A stretch of DNA of 64,000 bases from Glaciecola sp. HTCC2999 (GTDB lineage Bacteria > Pseudomonadota > Gammaproteobacteria > Enterobacterales > Alteromonadaceae): positions 1 to 64,000 of the forward strand of contig CATECQ010000007.1 in assembly GCA_949498985.1 (NCBI GenBank). The letters run 5' to 3'. The notes below the pieces were generated by a model. That model made no database searches, had not been told where the DNA came from, and saw only the letters and a list, made by a program, of their open reading frames with translations. The translations under genes were made by a program, and so were the position numbers. Below are positions 18,041 to 27,845 of the stretch, piece after piece (position 1 is the stretch's first letter; every line of letters starts with the position of its first letter).

Positions 18041-19567
18041 ATGGAAACTATGTTACTCAATACTAATCTTAGTGCAGATAATTCAGCACCGAAAGCGATG
18101 CGTACACACTTACAAAAAGTACTACAATCTTTGAATGTACCCATTAGCACGTGCCGTAAAATAGAACTGATCACTAGTGAAATCGTGACCAATATAGTGA
18201 AACATAACAATATGAATCACACCAATATTTCACTGAAATTTGGGAAATTTTCCAAAGGATATTGGCTTGACATCTATGATGATGGTGAGATGTTTAACCC
18301 ACTTAAAGCGAACCTTCCAGACTTAGATAATACATTTCTATTATTAGAAAGCAGCCGTGGTTTATATTTAATTCAATCTCAATGTGAACATGTTGAATAT
18401 GAATATTTAAATAAAATTAAAAATAATAAAATTCGTTGTACCTGGCAAGATGACAATGTCAGAGTCGGCCCTTCTCTATTGCTTGTTGACGATAGTGAAT
18501 TAGAACTAGAAATACTCAAAAACCTATTAACAGAACAATTTACTGTATTTACTGCAACTAACGGACTCGATGCGATTACGGTGATTGAGAATAACAGTAT
18601 TGATATCATTATATCTGACTTACATATGCCTACCATTAACGGTGTCGATTTGTATGTTTATTTACAAAAACATTTAGAAAAAGTTATCCCGTTTATTTTT
18701 CTAACGTCAGATACCAATGAAACTCTCGGGTTACTTAAGGATGCGTATCAAGTGGGTGCTGATGATGTTCTGACCAAACCCATTATTCAATCATCTCTTA
18801 CTAACGCCATCACACGTGTGTTGAAACGTAATCATCAAATTAAACGTCGGTTGAGCGATAAAATAGATAAAACAATATCAAGTTCTTTATTGCCTGACAT
18901 ACCAGAACGCATAAAAAAATGGAACGTCGCCGTTGGCTACCGTAATACCGGAAAAGGCGGTGGTGATTTTCTATTACATAATGCCGCTTTATATAATGAT
19001 ACAATCGCGTTAGTCGATATTATGGGACACGATGAGAGTGCTAAGTTTTTCTCATTTTCCTACGCAGGTTACTTGCGTGGTTTGATGTTTAATAATGACT
19101 TATGTGAACACCCGGAAAAGCTATTAACTGCCTTGTCAGATATGGCGTTAACCGACAAATTATTCTCATCGACTAATCTGACTTGCTGTGTATTAAATCT
19201 AAACCTAGATTCAGAAATTCAGTATGCTTCGGCAGGTCATCCTCCAGCATTATTAATAAATTCAGATGGGATTAGGCCTTTAACAGCCAATGGTATTTTA
19301 CCTGGTATCATTGCTGATACCGCATACACCAGTGAAACAGTAAAATTAAAAGCCGGTGAACGTCTAGCCATTTATACTGATGGATTATTTGATTCAGCGG
19401 AAGATGCCGCAGGTCGAGACGCTTTAAAACTATTAATTGAAGAAACGTTAATTGCTACAGCGACACTCGATGTACAAAGCGCATTAGATAAAACATTACA
19501 TGTGTTTGACCAGTTTACGTTTGAACGCCCAAAAGATGATGTTGTACTTTGTTTAATTGATACTTAG
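18041..19567 (+). CDS. RsbW kinase - receiver - PP2C phosphatase, SypE-like
   Basis: 508 residues in three parts. Residues about 15-135 are an RsbW-type GHKL serine kinase (EIVTNIVKHNN, IYDDGEMF, SSRGLYLI); 145-265 are a receiver with LLLVDDSE, phospho-acceptor D193 (IISDLHMP) and the lysine in LTKPI; 290-508 are a SpoIIE/PP2C phosphatase with GGGDF, VDIMGHDES, SAGHPPALL and YTDGLFD. This is the exact architecture of Vibrio fischeri SypE, which both phosphorylates and dephosphorylates the STAS protein SypA. A strong GGAGGTG site precedes the ATG. Last gene of the plus-strand operon. Confidence 0.92.
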   Translation: METMLLNTNLSADNSAPKAMRTHLQKVLQSLNVPISTCRKIELITSEIVTNIVKHNNMNHTNISLKFGKFSKGYWLDIYDDGEMFNPLKANLPDLDNTFLLLESSRGLYLIQSQCEHVEYEYLNKIKNNKIRCTWQDDNVRVGPSLLLVDDSELELEILKNLLTEQFTVFTATNGLDAITVIENNSIDIIISDLHMPTINGVDLYVYLQKHLEKVIPFIFLTSDTNETLGLLKDAYQVGADDVLTKPIIQSSLTNAITRVLKRNHQIKRRLSDKIDKTISSSLLPDIPERIKKWNVAVGYRNTGKGGGDFLLHNAALYNDTIALVDIMGHDESAKFFSFSYAGYLRGLMFNNDLCEHPEKLLTALSDMALTDKLFSSTNLTCCVLNLNLDSEIQYASAGHPPALLINSDGIRPLTANGILPGIIADTAYTSETVKLKAGERLAIYTDGLFDSAEDAAGRDALKLLIEETLIATATLDVQSALDKTLHVFDQFTFERPKDDVVLCLIDT

Positions 19568-19604
19568 CTTGGCAATACAACTTATCAAAGCGTCTGACTG
19601 GCGA

Positions 19605-19645
19605 GATAAAAAAAATACCTGCTATCAAGCAGGTATTTTTTTATC
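19605..19645. terminator. Bidirectional intrinsic terminator between convergent operons
   Basis: A near-perfect inverted repeat: TACCTGCT and AGCAGGTA around an ATCA loop, flanked by an A-run on the left and a T-run on the right, and closed by GATAAA/TTTATC. It gives a GC-containing hairpin with a U-tract in both directions. It lies between the stop of the SypE-like gene and the stop of the glycosyltransferase gene on the other strand, so it should end both polysaccharide operons. Confidence 0.9.
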
Positions 19646-19647
19646 TA

Positions 19648-20817
19648 TTAATTTACTTTCTTCCAAGGGTTCTTCCCTTTGTGCACCATGTAATCCAACG
19701 CGCCGAGTAAACTATTCAAGTGACCCCGGAAGATATAAGAGATGAGTTTAACAACCCGATTTTTATACCCAAATTCATATCTTAAATCTAAAAACATGAA
19801 CGCATAAAATAGGTTCTGTAATATAAACTCCGCAATAAAAACGTCATGCAACGACAACATAAAAGCATTCGATATATAGGTCGTAATCAACAAAAAAGGC
19901 ATGGTAATTCGTAATCCTTTTCCTGAAACAAACAAAAAAGCGACATATCGGTATTTAGGTAGCATCAATCGTTTTAAACGCATCACTTGCTGTATGTTTC
20001 CTGCAGAAATACGCTTGCGTCTTGCACCATCCATTGACGTATCTGTCGCCTCTAGCTCTAGTGCATTGATTTGCGATAACTGCTTAACCTGAAACCCTTT
20101 CGCAATAATTTGCATAGGAATAATAAAATCATCATTAATCGTATCAGGTTCTAACTCTGTAAATAACTCACGGCGAAAAATGTAAAATGCGCCATGAGCT
20201 CCTAAAGTAGACCCGAGCAATGATTCTTTTTGTTTTATTCTACTTTGATACTCCCAATAAGAAGAATCAACGGCAGTGCCTTTTTCATATATTTGATATT
20301 TACTATTAATTGCCCCTACTTGAGGATTTTGCAGCGCATGAGCTGCGAGTAATAAAGCATCAATAGAAATAATTGCAGAGACATCTGACATGGCGACGAT
20401 GTCACTCTTCACACGTGACATCGCATCATTAATGACTGCGACTTTACCTCGATTAACAGGACAATTTACAACTTCTATATTTAGGTCGGCGCATTCTGGA
20501 GTCGCTAAATATTCCTGTGCAATATTATAGGTATTATCCGTACACCCATCACACATGATAAGGACATGTAATTTATCTTTCGGATAATCTAAGATAGTCA
20601 GGTTAATCAGCTTCGCTGTGATCCATTTTTCTTCGTTGTAAGCAGGAATAACCATGGTAATTTCGGGCAGTTTTGATTCTTCAACTGCGGGTAAAGATTC
20701 GCCAAAATCTTCTAATTTTCCTTTGGTTAACAACGTTAATAGTAATGGATAAACCAGATGATGATAAAGAATTAAAAATATTGCTAAACCATGTGAAACA
20801 ATCATGAGAGACATCAT
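19648..20817 (-). CDS. Membrane glycosyltransferase family 2 protein
   Basis: 389 residues. An N-terminal membrane helix precedes a GT2 catalytic domain (TMVIPAYNEEKWI, MCDGCTDNT, VAMSDVSAII as the metal-binding acidic motif, NDDFIIPM), followed by RRKRISAGNIQQ and about three C-terminal membrane helices. This is the layout of processive or membrane-bound GT2 enzymes, comparable with SypQ. It would add sugars from nucleotide donors at the inner face of the membrane. Last gene of the long minus-strand operon; it ends at the bidirectional terminator. Confidence 0.9.
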   Translation of the reverse strand: MMSLMIVSHGLAIFLILYHHLVYPLLLTLLTKGKLEDFGESLPAVEESKLPEITMVIPAYNEEKWITAKLINLTILDYPKDKLHVLIMCDGCTDNTYNIAQEYLATPECADLNIEVVNCPVNRGKVAVINDAMSRVKSDIVAMSDVSAIISIDALLLAAHALQNPQVGAINSKYQIYEKGTAVDSSYWEYQSRIKQKESLLGSTLGAHGAFYIFRRELFTELEPDTINDDFIIPMQIIAKGFQVKQLSQINALELEATDTSMDGARRKRISAGNIQQVMRLKRLMLPKYRYVAFLFVSGKGLRITMPFLLITTYISNAFMLSLHDVFIAEFILQNLFYAFMFLDLRYEFGYKNRVVKLISYIFRGHLNSLLGALDYMVHKGKNPWKKVN

Positions 20818-20822
20818 AGTTA

Positions 20823-21959
20823 TCAGCCTTTTGAATAGTGAAGGTAATATTGTTGCATCGTATTAATAAAATTATTGTGTTCAACCACATGTTGGCGAGG
20901 TGATACTGTTTGATCAATATCAAAACTGCTGACAATACCCTGAGCTAAACTTGCGCTATTTTCAGGTAAGACGGCGATCCCCGTTAATGGACACAACGTG
21001 TCTTTACTGCCTCCAACATCCGTCAATACCACGGGTATCTCGCAAGATTGCGCTTCTAATGAGCTTAACGGATAACCTTCTTTAAGGGAAGGTAAACAAA
21101 AACAATCTAACGCTTGATAAAATTGAGTCACATTATCAATATGACCTAAAAAATGGACCCTTGAGGTTAAATTCAATGTGGCGACTTGTGTTTGCAAGCT
21201 GGCTAGTAGGGAGCCACTACCGGCTATAGCCACATGATATTCATTCGGTAATTGTGATAAAGCGTCTAGTAAATAACGATGTCCTTTAACAGCCTCGAGA
21301 CGCCCGGCACTGCCAATTAATTTGACGTGTGCTGGTAAACCTAATGCCTCACGTGCCATATCTTTATTACCAGGCACAAACATTTCCACATCAATGCCAT
21401 TAACAATGACATCATCCACAGGCGTGTGTAAATAATTTTCAAACGCTTCCGAAACCGCAGCTGCATCCGCAATAACGGTAGGGTTAATGAGCTTTAATAA
21501 CCCTTTTTGCAACCAACGATGCTTCAATGAAGATAAATGCCAAGCATCATGTTCTGTATGAATAACACGGCAATTTGCTTTTCTTGCAGCTAATCCTGCA
21601 TATAACAATGGACCTATGTGATGAGTGTGCACAACATCAATATTATACTCACAAAAATAATTGGCTAAGCGGTTAATTAACCCCATATCAATACCTGGTG
21701 ATTTTTGCATGCCTTGCCAAGGTACATTGATCGTACTTGCCCGTGACCAATTAGCTGTTATATCTTGACTATTACCCGTTAAACTCAATAGGTGCATATT
21801 TAATTGCTCTTCAAGACTATTCACCATATTAACTGCCATGGTCTCGATACCGCCTTGAGATAAATGTTGTACTACATGCACAACATTGATTTTACTTGGT
21901 ACATTGCTGTCATCTAAAGGTGTATCATGCTTGCTATCTTGCTGTGCAAAAGAATCCAT
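20823..21959 (-). CDS. Glycosyltransferase family 4 protein
   Basis: 378 residues with the GT-B fold of family 4: N-terminal HVVQHLSQGGIETM, DVVHTHHIGPL and HTEHDAWHLS; C-terminal IGSAGRLEAVKGH (donor domain), HFLGHIDNV, and the acidic LPSLKEGYPLSSLEA carrying the EX7E pattern. It should transfer a sugar with retention of configuration during repeat-unit assembly. AGGAAG lies 11 bases before the ATG, which starts one base after the upstream stop. Confidence 0.9.
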   Translation of the reverse strand: MDSFAQQDSKHDTPLDDSNVPSKINVVHVVQHLSQGGIETMAVNMVNSLEEQLNMHLLSLTGNSQDITANWSRASTINVPWQGMQKSPGIDMGLINRLANYFCEYNIDVVHTHHIGPLLYAGLAARKANCRVIHTEHDAWHLSSLKHRWLQKGLLKLINPTVIADAAAVSEAFENYLHTPVDDVIVNGIDVEMFVPGNKDMAREALGLPAHVKLIGSAGRLEAVKGHRYLLDALSQLPNEYHVAIAGSGSLLASLQTQVATLNLTSRVHFLGHIDNVTQFYQALDCFCLPSLKEGYPLSSLEAQSCEIPVVLTDVGGSKDTLCPLTGIAVLPENSASLAQGIVSSFDIDQTVSPRQHVVEHNNFINTMQQYYLHYSKG

Positions 21960-21960
21960 C

Positions 21961-24315
21961 TTAGTAACTTCCTGAAGATAAATGTTTGGCTAACGTTTTA
22001 ATTTTAGATGTCCAACGTTGAGCATCGAAAAATGTATGGGTTTGCTTATGTTGACGAATCGCCTTAACGATATCATTTTTAAGATCTGCTGCTTGTTGGG
22101 TTTTACCAACTTGCTGATCAAGCCATAATAACCATCGATGGTCATCAACCCCTTGTGCAAATAAAAATAATGCTTCATCTACACTATACAGACTAGGACA
22201 TGTTGGTGATTGAGGATACAAAAATTGCACGTCATCTTCTCTGCCATCAATAGGTGAAAAAGGAAGTGCTGTAGGCATTCTAGCATGCCATTGTAAATAT
22301 CCTTTAACGGGATAAAACCAACTGAGATAACCCGCACTGTAACGCGTATCCGTTATGTTATATAACCATACATCCTTAAATCTTTGGGTTAATTCAGATA
22401 AATCTTGATAAGTATCCATTACCCCTTCATTCACTAGGGCGGTCGTTACCTGTTGCATGAGCTTATGATCATCTGGATGATTAAAATGGCCGGCAGTTGT
22501 GATATTGGTATGACGTAAAAATGAAGACAAAGCCTGCGAATCTGCATTAGATGGTTCATCCGCTACGCTCCATAATACTGATGGTAATTCTTGTTGCTGA
22601 ATCCTTGCAGATAATGCATTTAATCTTGTAATAGTTTGAGGAAAACCCATTTTTGCGACTAACCGTTTAAAAGGAGTGTAGGCTAGAACAGGCCCCTTTA
22701 TCCCCGCATCCTGTAGATGGGTTAGTTCTTGTAAAAACATCGCCTCAGTTCGAGTATCATATGGAGTCGTAAACCCAGGTGCGACAGTGCTTAAACCCAG
22801 TTCTCGAAAAAATGTCAAATCACATTGTGCCGACTGATTGACTCTGGCTTTACTTTCCCAAACATGGTGTGGGGCTTGTTCAGTGTAAACACCGATCTGT
22901 TTGGTCAATTCAGGTAAAGACGTATGCAACACATTCACTGTGACTTGATGAGAAACTAATTCATCACCTAATTGATACTGAAGTGTCATCGGATACTTAC
23001 CCGGCTGCATTGAGGTTGTTGCGATTCTTAATGTCAATAAAGCAGGATATTGAGACGTTGGATACGACACATACGGTTGCGTCAAATATTGTGAACTAGG
23101 CTGCAGAACATTGCTTTTTAACCCTTTTCGACGTAATTGCCAGCGACTTTGGCGCAACTCAGTGTGTATTCCTGCGTTTCGATGGTCGTTGATCAGTTTA
23201 ATATTTGAAATTATTTCACCTGATTGTGAATGTAGCTGATAAACGACAAACTCGTTACTATGTTGTGCCATATCGATATCAAGTATTTCCGAGCTTTGCC
23301 CTAATACTTGATTGATACGTTGAGGACCTTTAGGCTCTAAGTCGATAGGCCAATTACGTTCCCACCAGCGTTGCCGGTCGCGAACCAAGGATGCTGAAAA
23401 TTGCATATCATTAGCGGGTTCAACAATAATTGCACTCACGAATCCGGCTTCAGGCATATCACCATGAAAAGAAATTACGTGAGGAGAACGGCTTTGAGGT
23501 AAGTCAAACGAAATGGGCTGATAATGAGACTCAATTAACGAATCAAATATCGAAGTTTGGGCATTAAAATTAGCTTTGTGACCTTTTAAATAATGTTCAC
23601 TCAGCCATTGTTGATGATTAATTTGTTTATCAAATACGGTGTTACCGTTCACTTTGATTGAACGAGATAATATTCGAGGAGTATATTCCCAATCTCCCAT
23701 ATCATGCATAAACAATGTGACAGTTGAACGTGTATTGGTTGGTGGTAAGGTTAATTTTTCAATCCCTTTAATACCATCAGTAATGAGCCCTTCGGTAATT
23801 GAAAAATGTCTATCTCGCTGCAGCGCAGTTAACACGCGACCACTTAATGCTGAATGTTGGGGGGTAATACGTTTAAAATTAGGCCATACTGGCGAAAATT
23901 TAGCGCCCAAATCCCATGCTAGTAAATTGGTTGTTCGTTCAGGGGGCGTATCGACTGAAAATCGTTGAATAATTAAATCTGCAGAATCATCTAAACTAAA
24001 GACAATCGCTTGTCTTAATGAGGCTAAATCTAAAGGGGTTTTATTACTTTTTAAGGTATTGCCTAAGGTTAACTGGATATCAAAAGGGCCAGGAGCCAAC
24101 ATCCGTTCAATATTCGCTCGCTGAGCATAAGATGGACGCAAAGAATCATCGATTCGAATGATAAGCATTACGGGGATTTTGTTATTATTTACCCCTTCAA
24201 CATTAAGGATGGCACTGGGTGCTACCTCTCTAGGAAAAGTTAATACTTGTTTTAACGCATTCGCTTGAAACGAAATGAAAACACCCACACACAACAGTAA
24301 ATTGAATCTATTCAA
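21961..24315 (-). CDS. Secreted DUF4091-like glycoside hydrolase candidate
   Basis: About 784 residues from a TTG at 24315 (GGAGAG just upstream); a TTG at 24327 is possible. A signal peptide ends near QANA. The long N-terminal part looks beta-rich. From about residue 490 to 765 it resembles the TIM-barrel DUF4091 type: WSVADEPSN with D586-E587, VWLYNITDTRYSAGYLSWF, GYLQWHARMP, and RWLLWLDQQVGKTQQAADL. An acidic DEP motif at a strand end fits a glycosidase, but I infer this from pattern alone. Inside the polysaccharide operon it may trim or release the polymer in the periplasm. Overlaps the Wzz-type gene by 8 bases. Confidence 0.65.
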   Translation of the reverse strand: MNRFNLLLCVGVFISFQANALKQVLTFPREVAPSAILNVEGVNNNKIPVMLIIRIDDSLRPSYAQRANIERMLAPGPFDIQLTLGNTLKSNKTPLDLASLRQAIVFSLDDSADLIIQRFSVDTPPERTTNLLAWDLGAKFSPVWPNFKRITPQHSALSGRVLTALQRDRHFSITEGLITDGIKGIEKLTLPPTNTRSTVTLFMHDMGDWEYTPRILSRSIKVNGNTVFDKQINHQQWLSEHYLKGHKANFNAQTSIFDSLIESHYQPISFDLPQSRSPHVISFHGDMPEAGFVSAIIVEPANDMQFSASLVRDRQRWWERNWPIDLEPKGPQRINQVLGQSSEILDIDMAQHSNEFVVYQLHSQSGEIISNIKLINDHRNAGIHTELRQSRWQLRRKGLKSNVLQPSSQYLTQPYVSYPTSQYPALLTLRIATTSMQPGKYPMTLQYQLGDELVSHQVTVNVLHTSLPELTKQIGVYTEQAPHHVWESKARVNQSAQCDLTFFRELGLSTVAPGFTTPYDTRTEAMFLQELTHLQDAGIKGPVLAYTPFKRLVAKMGFPQTITRLNALSARIQQQELPSVLWSVADEPSNADSQALSSFLRHTNITTAGHFNHPDDHKLMQQVTTALVNEGVMDTYQDLSELTQRFKDVWLYNITDTRYSAGYLSWFYPVKGYLQWHARMPTALPFSPIDGREDDVQFLYPQSPTCPSLYSVDEALFLFAQGVDDHRWLLWLDQQVGKTQQAADLKNDIVKAIRQHKQTHTFFDAQRWTSKIKTLAKHLSSGSY

Positions 24316-25762
24316 GCAACTCTCCAATCAGATCTTGAGAGACTACTTGGGGTATTCGAGTCAGTACGGGAATACCTAATTGATCAACTAATGTTTTTTG
24401 ATAATACACTTTTTGATCATTAATTTCGGCAATCACCGCGCAGCCAAGACCAAAAATCAAGCCACCGACTACACCCGCGAATAGGAACATAATTGCGGAT
24501 GGACTAGATGGAATACTCGGCGTAAAAGGCAAATCAATAATCTTAATGCGATTTTCCTTTTCAAAAGAACCTAAAGAGCCAGTGACACGAGCTAGCTCAC
24601 TGCGTTCTAAAAATTCTTCATAAAGTTTGTTTTTCACTTTTAAATCACGTTGTAATACATTCAGCTGTTTTTCAAGCTCCCCAAGCTGTGATGTTTGTTT
24701 CGTTTGTTCAACAATCATTTGTTCTAAACTTTTCACTTCTTCACTCAGTGAGCTCACCTTATTACGAACTGTTTGCAAGCGATCAAGTTGGGATATCAAC
24801 AAACGTGGCTGATTATTATCAGTAGATGAGCTAGTCGAACCAGCGATAGTTAATAATTGCTCTGTATCAACTTGGTTGTCGATATTGGCTAGTGCACTAT
24901 TTCGTTCAGCTTGTAAACGTTTAAGCCGTCTTAATGTACCTTGCACTTTACTATGCTCATCGGTATACCGAGCACGTAATAACGTTAAATTACTCTGTAA
25001 TGAAACAATTTCTTCTTCTAATTTGGCCATCACTGGATTCGTTTTTGATAATTGCTTATCGATTGTGCTTAAACTATTTAACGCTCCAGCTAATTCAGCT
25101 TCTCGTTCAAATAGTCGATTTTTTAATTGTGCTAATCGGCTAACATTTCCCATGTGTAGTTCTGGTAATTGTTCTGCGTGGATATTTTTAAATTCTGCCA
25201 AAGCATTTTCAGAACGCTCTAATTCAATTCTTCTATCAGTTAATAAGTCCATTAAAAATTCTGATGAATCCTCCATTGAGGACCGTTCAGGAGCTAATAA
25301 TTCTTCAATAAAATAATTCGATAAAGTGTGTAAAATAGGTTCTATAACAAGTGGATCTGAAGCGGTATACTCAATTCGAATTAAGTCTTTCCCTGACATC
25401 TCCATTCTTAAAGAATTGGAGAGTAAATTAATGGCTTGTTCTTGTTCTAATTTTGAAGATTGCTCATCTATCAACCCTCTTTCTATAGCTACTTTGTATA
25501 ACACATGACGAGAATGTAACAGTGTTTGTAATGCCGACATACGCTCTTTAAGCATAGCAGAGACCGCAAAATCTTCTAGAAATGGATTTAATTTAGATGT
25601 TTCCTGGATAAGCATACTAGTATGTGCCGTATAAGATTTAGAGGATTTCATGCCTACGGCAAAACCCAGGATTGGTATGATCAGAAATGGAATTGCAATG
25701 ACATAGCGGCGACGCCATGCAATATCAACCCAAACATATAATTGGTAAGCGACATTATTCAT
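24308..25762 (-). CDS. Wzz-type polysaccharide chain-length / co-polymerase protein
   Basis: 484 residues. Membrane helices at about 20-38 and 425-450 flank a large periplasmic part with long coiled coils (about 175-395), rich in Leu/Glu/Gln heptads. The region before the second helix has the proline-rich LPFTPSIPSSPS typical of Wzz/PCP proteins. It controls polymer length and would work with the polymerase-type protein at 30,234 and the export channel at 15,228. It has no fused kinase domain; the separate ATPase at 17,336 may be its partner, as for two-piece PCP-2 systems. Confidence 0.9.
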   Translation of the reverse strand: MNNVAYQLYVWVDIAWRRRYVIAIPFLIIPILGFAVGMKSSKSYTAHTSMLIQETSKLNPFLEDFAVSAMLKERMSALQTLLHSRHVLYKVAIERGLIDEQSSKLEQEQAINLLSNSLRMEMSGKDLIRIEYTASDPLVIEPILHTLSNYFIEELLAPERSSMEDSSEFLMDLLTDRRIELERSENALAEFKNIHAEQLPELHMGNVSRLAQLKNRLFEREAELAGALNSLSTIDKQLSKTNPVMAKLEEEIVSLQSNLTLLRARYTDEHSKVQGTLRRLKRLQAERNSALANIDNQVDTEQLLTIAGSTSSSTDNNQPRLLISQLDRLQTVRNKVSSLSEEVKSLEQMIVEQTKQTSQLGELEKQLNVLQRDLKVKNKLYEEFLERSELARVTGSLGSFEKENRIKIIDLPFTPSIPSSPSAIMFLFAGVVGGLIFGLGCAVIAEINDQKVYYQKTLVDQLGIPVLTRIPQVVSQDLIGELLE

Positions 25763-26873
25763 AACTTAGTAGTAACTCCACTTGTTTTGCTCGATTAGAC
25801 CAGTCTTCTTGGCGCACTAAAGCTTGTTGATCATGGTTTTGTACTGCATCTTTAGATGCACTAATTGCATCTATCATTGCTTGAGCATTATCTACGATAT
25901 GGACAAATGCTTTATAAGGGGATAATGCAGGAAAATCTGTGCTAATCACGGGTTTACCGGTAGCCAAGTATTCTCTTAGTTTTAAGGGATTACATGCTTG
26001 AATTTGTTCATTATTAACAAAGGGTAACATCGCTACCTGCCAATGCTGTGAAAAACTGGGTAATTCATCATGAGGGATTTCAGGAAAGACAAATACGTTA
26101 CTAAACTGAGTTAATTGACTAATATCGACTACTGGCTTACCCACAAATACAAAATTCCAATCAGGCATTTGACGTATCACATCGACTAATAGTGGTTGGT
26201 GTAACCACTGTGAGATGCTGCCATAGAATCCAGCAATCGGTTGATTCAAGGGTAATAATTTTGATATTTCAGCTGGCTCACTGAATAACTGATAATCGAC
26301 CCCATGAGGTAATAAGTAGGTGTAAGGCGAATCAAGCTTTTGTTTCAGCGCATCACTTGAAACCAGCACTAAGTCTGCTTTTTGTAATAATAATTGTTCA
26401 CGTTGTTCAACCACTTGATGATCAACACCGGCTAAACCACCAAAATCATCACCGCAATAATAAACCACCTGACTTTCACCCAGTTTACCAATCATATCGA
26501 CAGCAGTAGGTAATGATGTCCATAAAATAGGCTTATCAATACCCATTTTTTTTGCCACAGGACAGATTTGTTTAACTAATAAATAACTCGCTACAAAGCG
26601 CATTAACGCACTTTTAGGAACAGGTATTGTTTTGGGATTCAGTACGTTAAATTGGCTAGAGAAGACATTATTATTTCGATTCATTGTCTCTTTTTTAGCA
26701 AACAGTTTTTGCCAAGCTCGTTTTATATCTCGCCATGTTAACTGGGGTTGACGTAAGCCAATAGAATTAATCCAGAGTACTTTTCGATTCTTTGCTAGGT
26801 GCTTAATTAAATGCTGTGTACTACTAGGTAACTGCCCCCAATCTTCACCGAAAACGATTAAATCACGGTGCAT
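25755..26873 (-). CDS. Glycosyltransferase, TuaH/GT4-like
   Basis: 372 residues with a GT-B layout. It opens with IVFGEDWGQLPSSTQHL and KVLWINSIG, typical of TuaH-like transferases; DLVLVSSDALKQKL and LLPHGVDYQLF mark the interdomain region, and the donor half has AGFYGSISQWL and CNPLKLREYLATGKPVIST. The acidic EX7E signature is less clear than in its neighbours. A sugar-transfer role in the same polysaccharide is inferred from the operon. Its start overlaps the REC-GGDEF gene by 16 bases. Confidence 0.85.
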   Translation of the reverse strand: MHRDLIVFGEDWGQLPSSTQHLIKHLAKNRKVLWINSIGLRQPQLTWRDIKRAWQKLFAKKETMNRNNNVFSSQFNVLNPKTIPVPKSALMRFVASYLLVKQICPVAKKMGIDKPILWTSLPTAVDMIGKLGESQVVYYCGDDFGGLAGVDHQVVEQREQLLLQKADLVLVSSDALKQKLDSPYTYLLPHGVDYQLFSEPAEISKLLPLNQPIAGFYGSISQWLHQPLLVDVIRQMPDWNFVFVGKPVVDISQLTQFSNVFVFPEIPHDELPSFSQHWQVAMLPFVNNEQIQACNPLKLREYLATGKPVISTDFPALSPYKAFVHIVDNAQAMIDAISASKDAVQNHDQQALVRQEDWSNRAKQVELLLSYE

Positions 26874-27844
26874 GCTTTGTCCTCAGGGTGTTTATAAGGT
26901 AACAATGTCACCTTATTTCGACCACCATGTTTAGAATGATATAATGCTTGATCAGCACTTGCTAAGAGAGAGCTTATATCGTGCGAGAAAGGCTTAAACT
27001 GGGTCACACCAAAACTCGCTGTCACTTTAATTGGGGCATGATTATATTCAATTTCTAATTGTTCAATGGTCAATCGATAACGTTCTGAGGGGATCAGCGC
27101 CTCTTTTAAGCTTGTATCAGGCATACAAATACAAAACTCTTCTCCGCCTAAGCGTCCAAAACTATCATCGCTTCTCAGTGTTTGCAGGATCGCACTGGAT
27201 ACTTTACGTAATACTTCATCACCGGCATCATGACCTAAAGTATCATTAATCGATTTAAAGTGGTCTAAATCAAAGTAAGCAATACACATCGAGCGATCAT
27301 GTCGCTGAGCTTTGACCATTTCTTTTTTCAAAATATCTTTAAAATGGCGCCTATTTGAAACGCCGGTTAAGACATCGGTTAATGATTCTTTTTGAAGCTG
27401 GTTGTATTGTTTATTCTGAGATTTGCGTAAACCAAATAAGCGATTAATCGCTATTAATTTAGCTTGAACAATATCTTGATGAAACGGGAGTGACAAAAAA
27501 TCATCAGCGCCAGCATTTAATCCATCCACAACCCTTTGTGGGTGCTTTCCATCAGCAAGAAGAACGATAGGTCGCCAAGTCTCTTTCAGTAAATTTTCCA
27601 TCATACGGATCATTTTAATCGACTCGCAAGCATCATCGTCAAAGGCAACAACATCAACCATCACTACATCATAAATTTCTGGAGTCGCTCGTAATGCAGA
27701 GACTCCTTTTTCACAAGAAATATGCTGTGTCAGGTTATGATCCAATGTCTTTAATATGTCACTCATCGGTTGAGTTGATGAATGCTCAGGGCTTACATAT
27801 AAAATATTTAAGCTAGCGGTGACTTCCATGTCGATTAAATCCAT
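26858..27844 (-). CDS. Diguanylate cyclase with degenerate receiver domain
   Basis: 328 residues from the ATG at 27844 (GAAGGA ten bases upstream). Residues 11-135 form a receiver-like domain with D64 at the acceptor position, but the acidic pair is replaced (YVSPEH) and the conserved lysine is lost (LSLPF). Residues 150-315 form a GGDEF domain with an intact active site GGEEF (233-237), FDLDHFKSIND, and an inhibitory I-site RSDD (224-227) five residues before it. It should make cyclic di-GMP with product inhibition. Its place inside the operon suggests local control of polysaccharide synthesis. Confidence 0.9.
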   Translation of the reverse strand: MDLIDMEVTASLNILYVSPEHSSTQPMSDILKTLDHNLTQHISCEKGVSALRATPEIYDVVMVDVVAFDDDACESIKMIRMMENLLKETWRPIVLLADGKHPQRVVDGLNAGADDFLSLPFHQDIVQAKLIAINRLFGLRKSQNKQYNQLQKESLTDVLTGVSNRRHFKDILKKEMVKAQRHDRSMCIAYFDLDHFKSINDTLGHDAGDEVLRKVSSAILQTLRSDDSFGRLGGEEFCICMPDTSLKEALIPSERYRLTIEQLEIEYNHAPIKVTASFGVTQFKPFSHDISSLLASADQALYHSKHGGRNKVTLLPYKHPEDKACTVI

Positions 27845-27845
27845 T

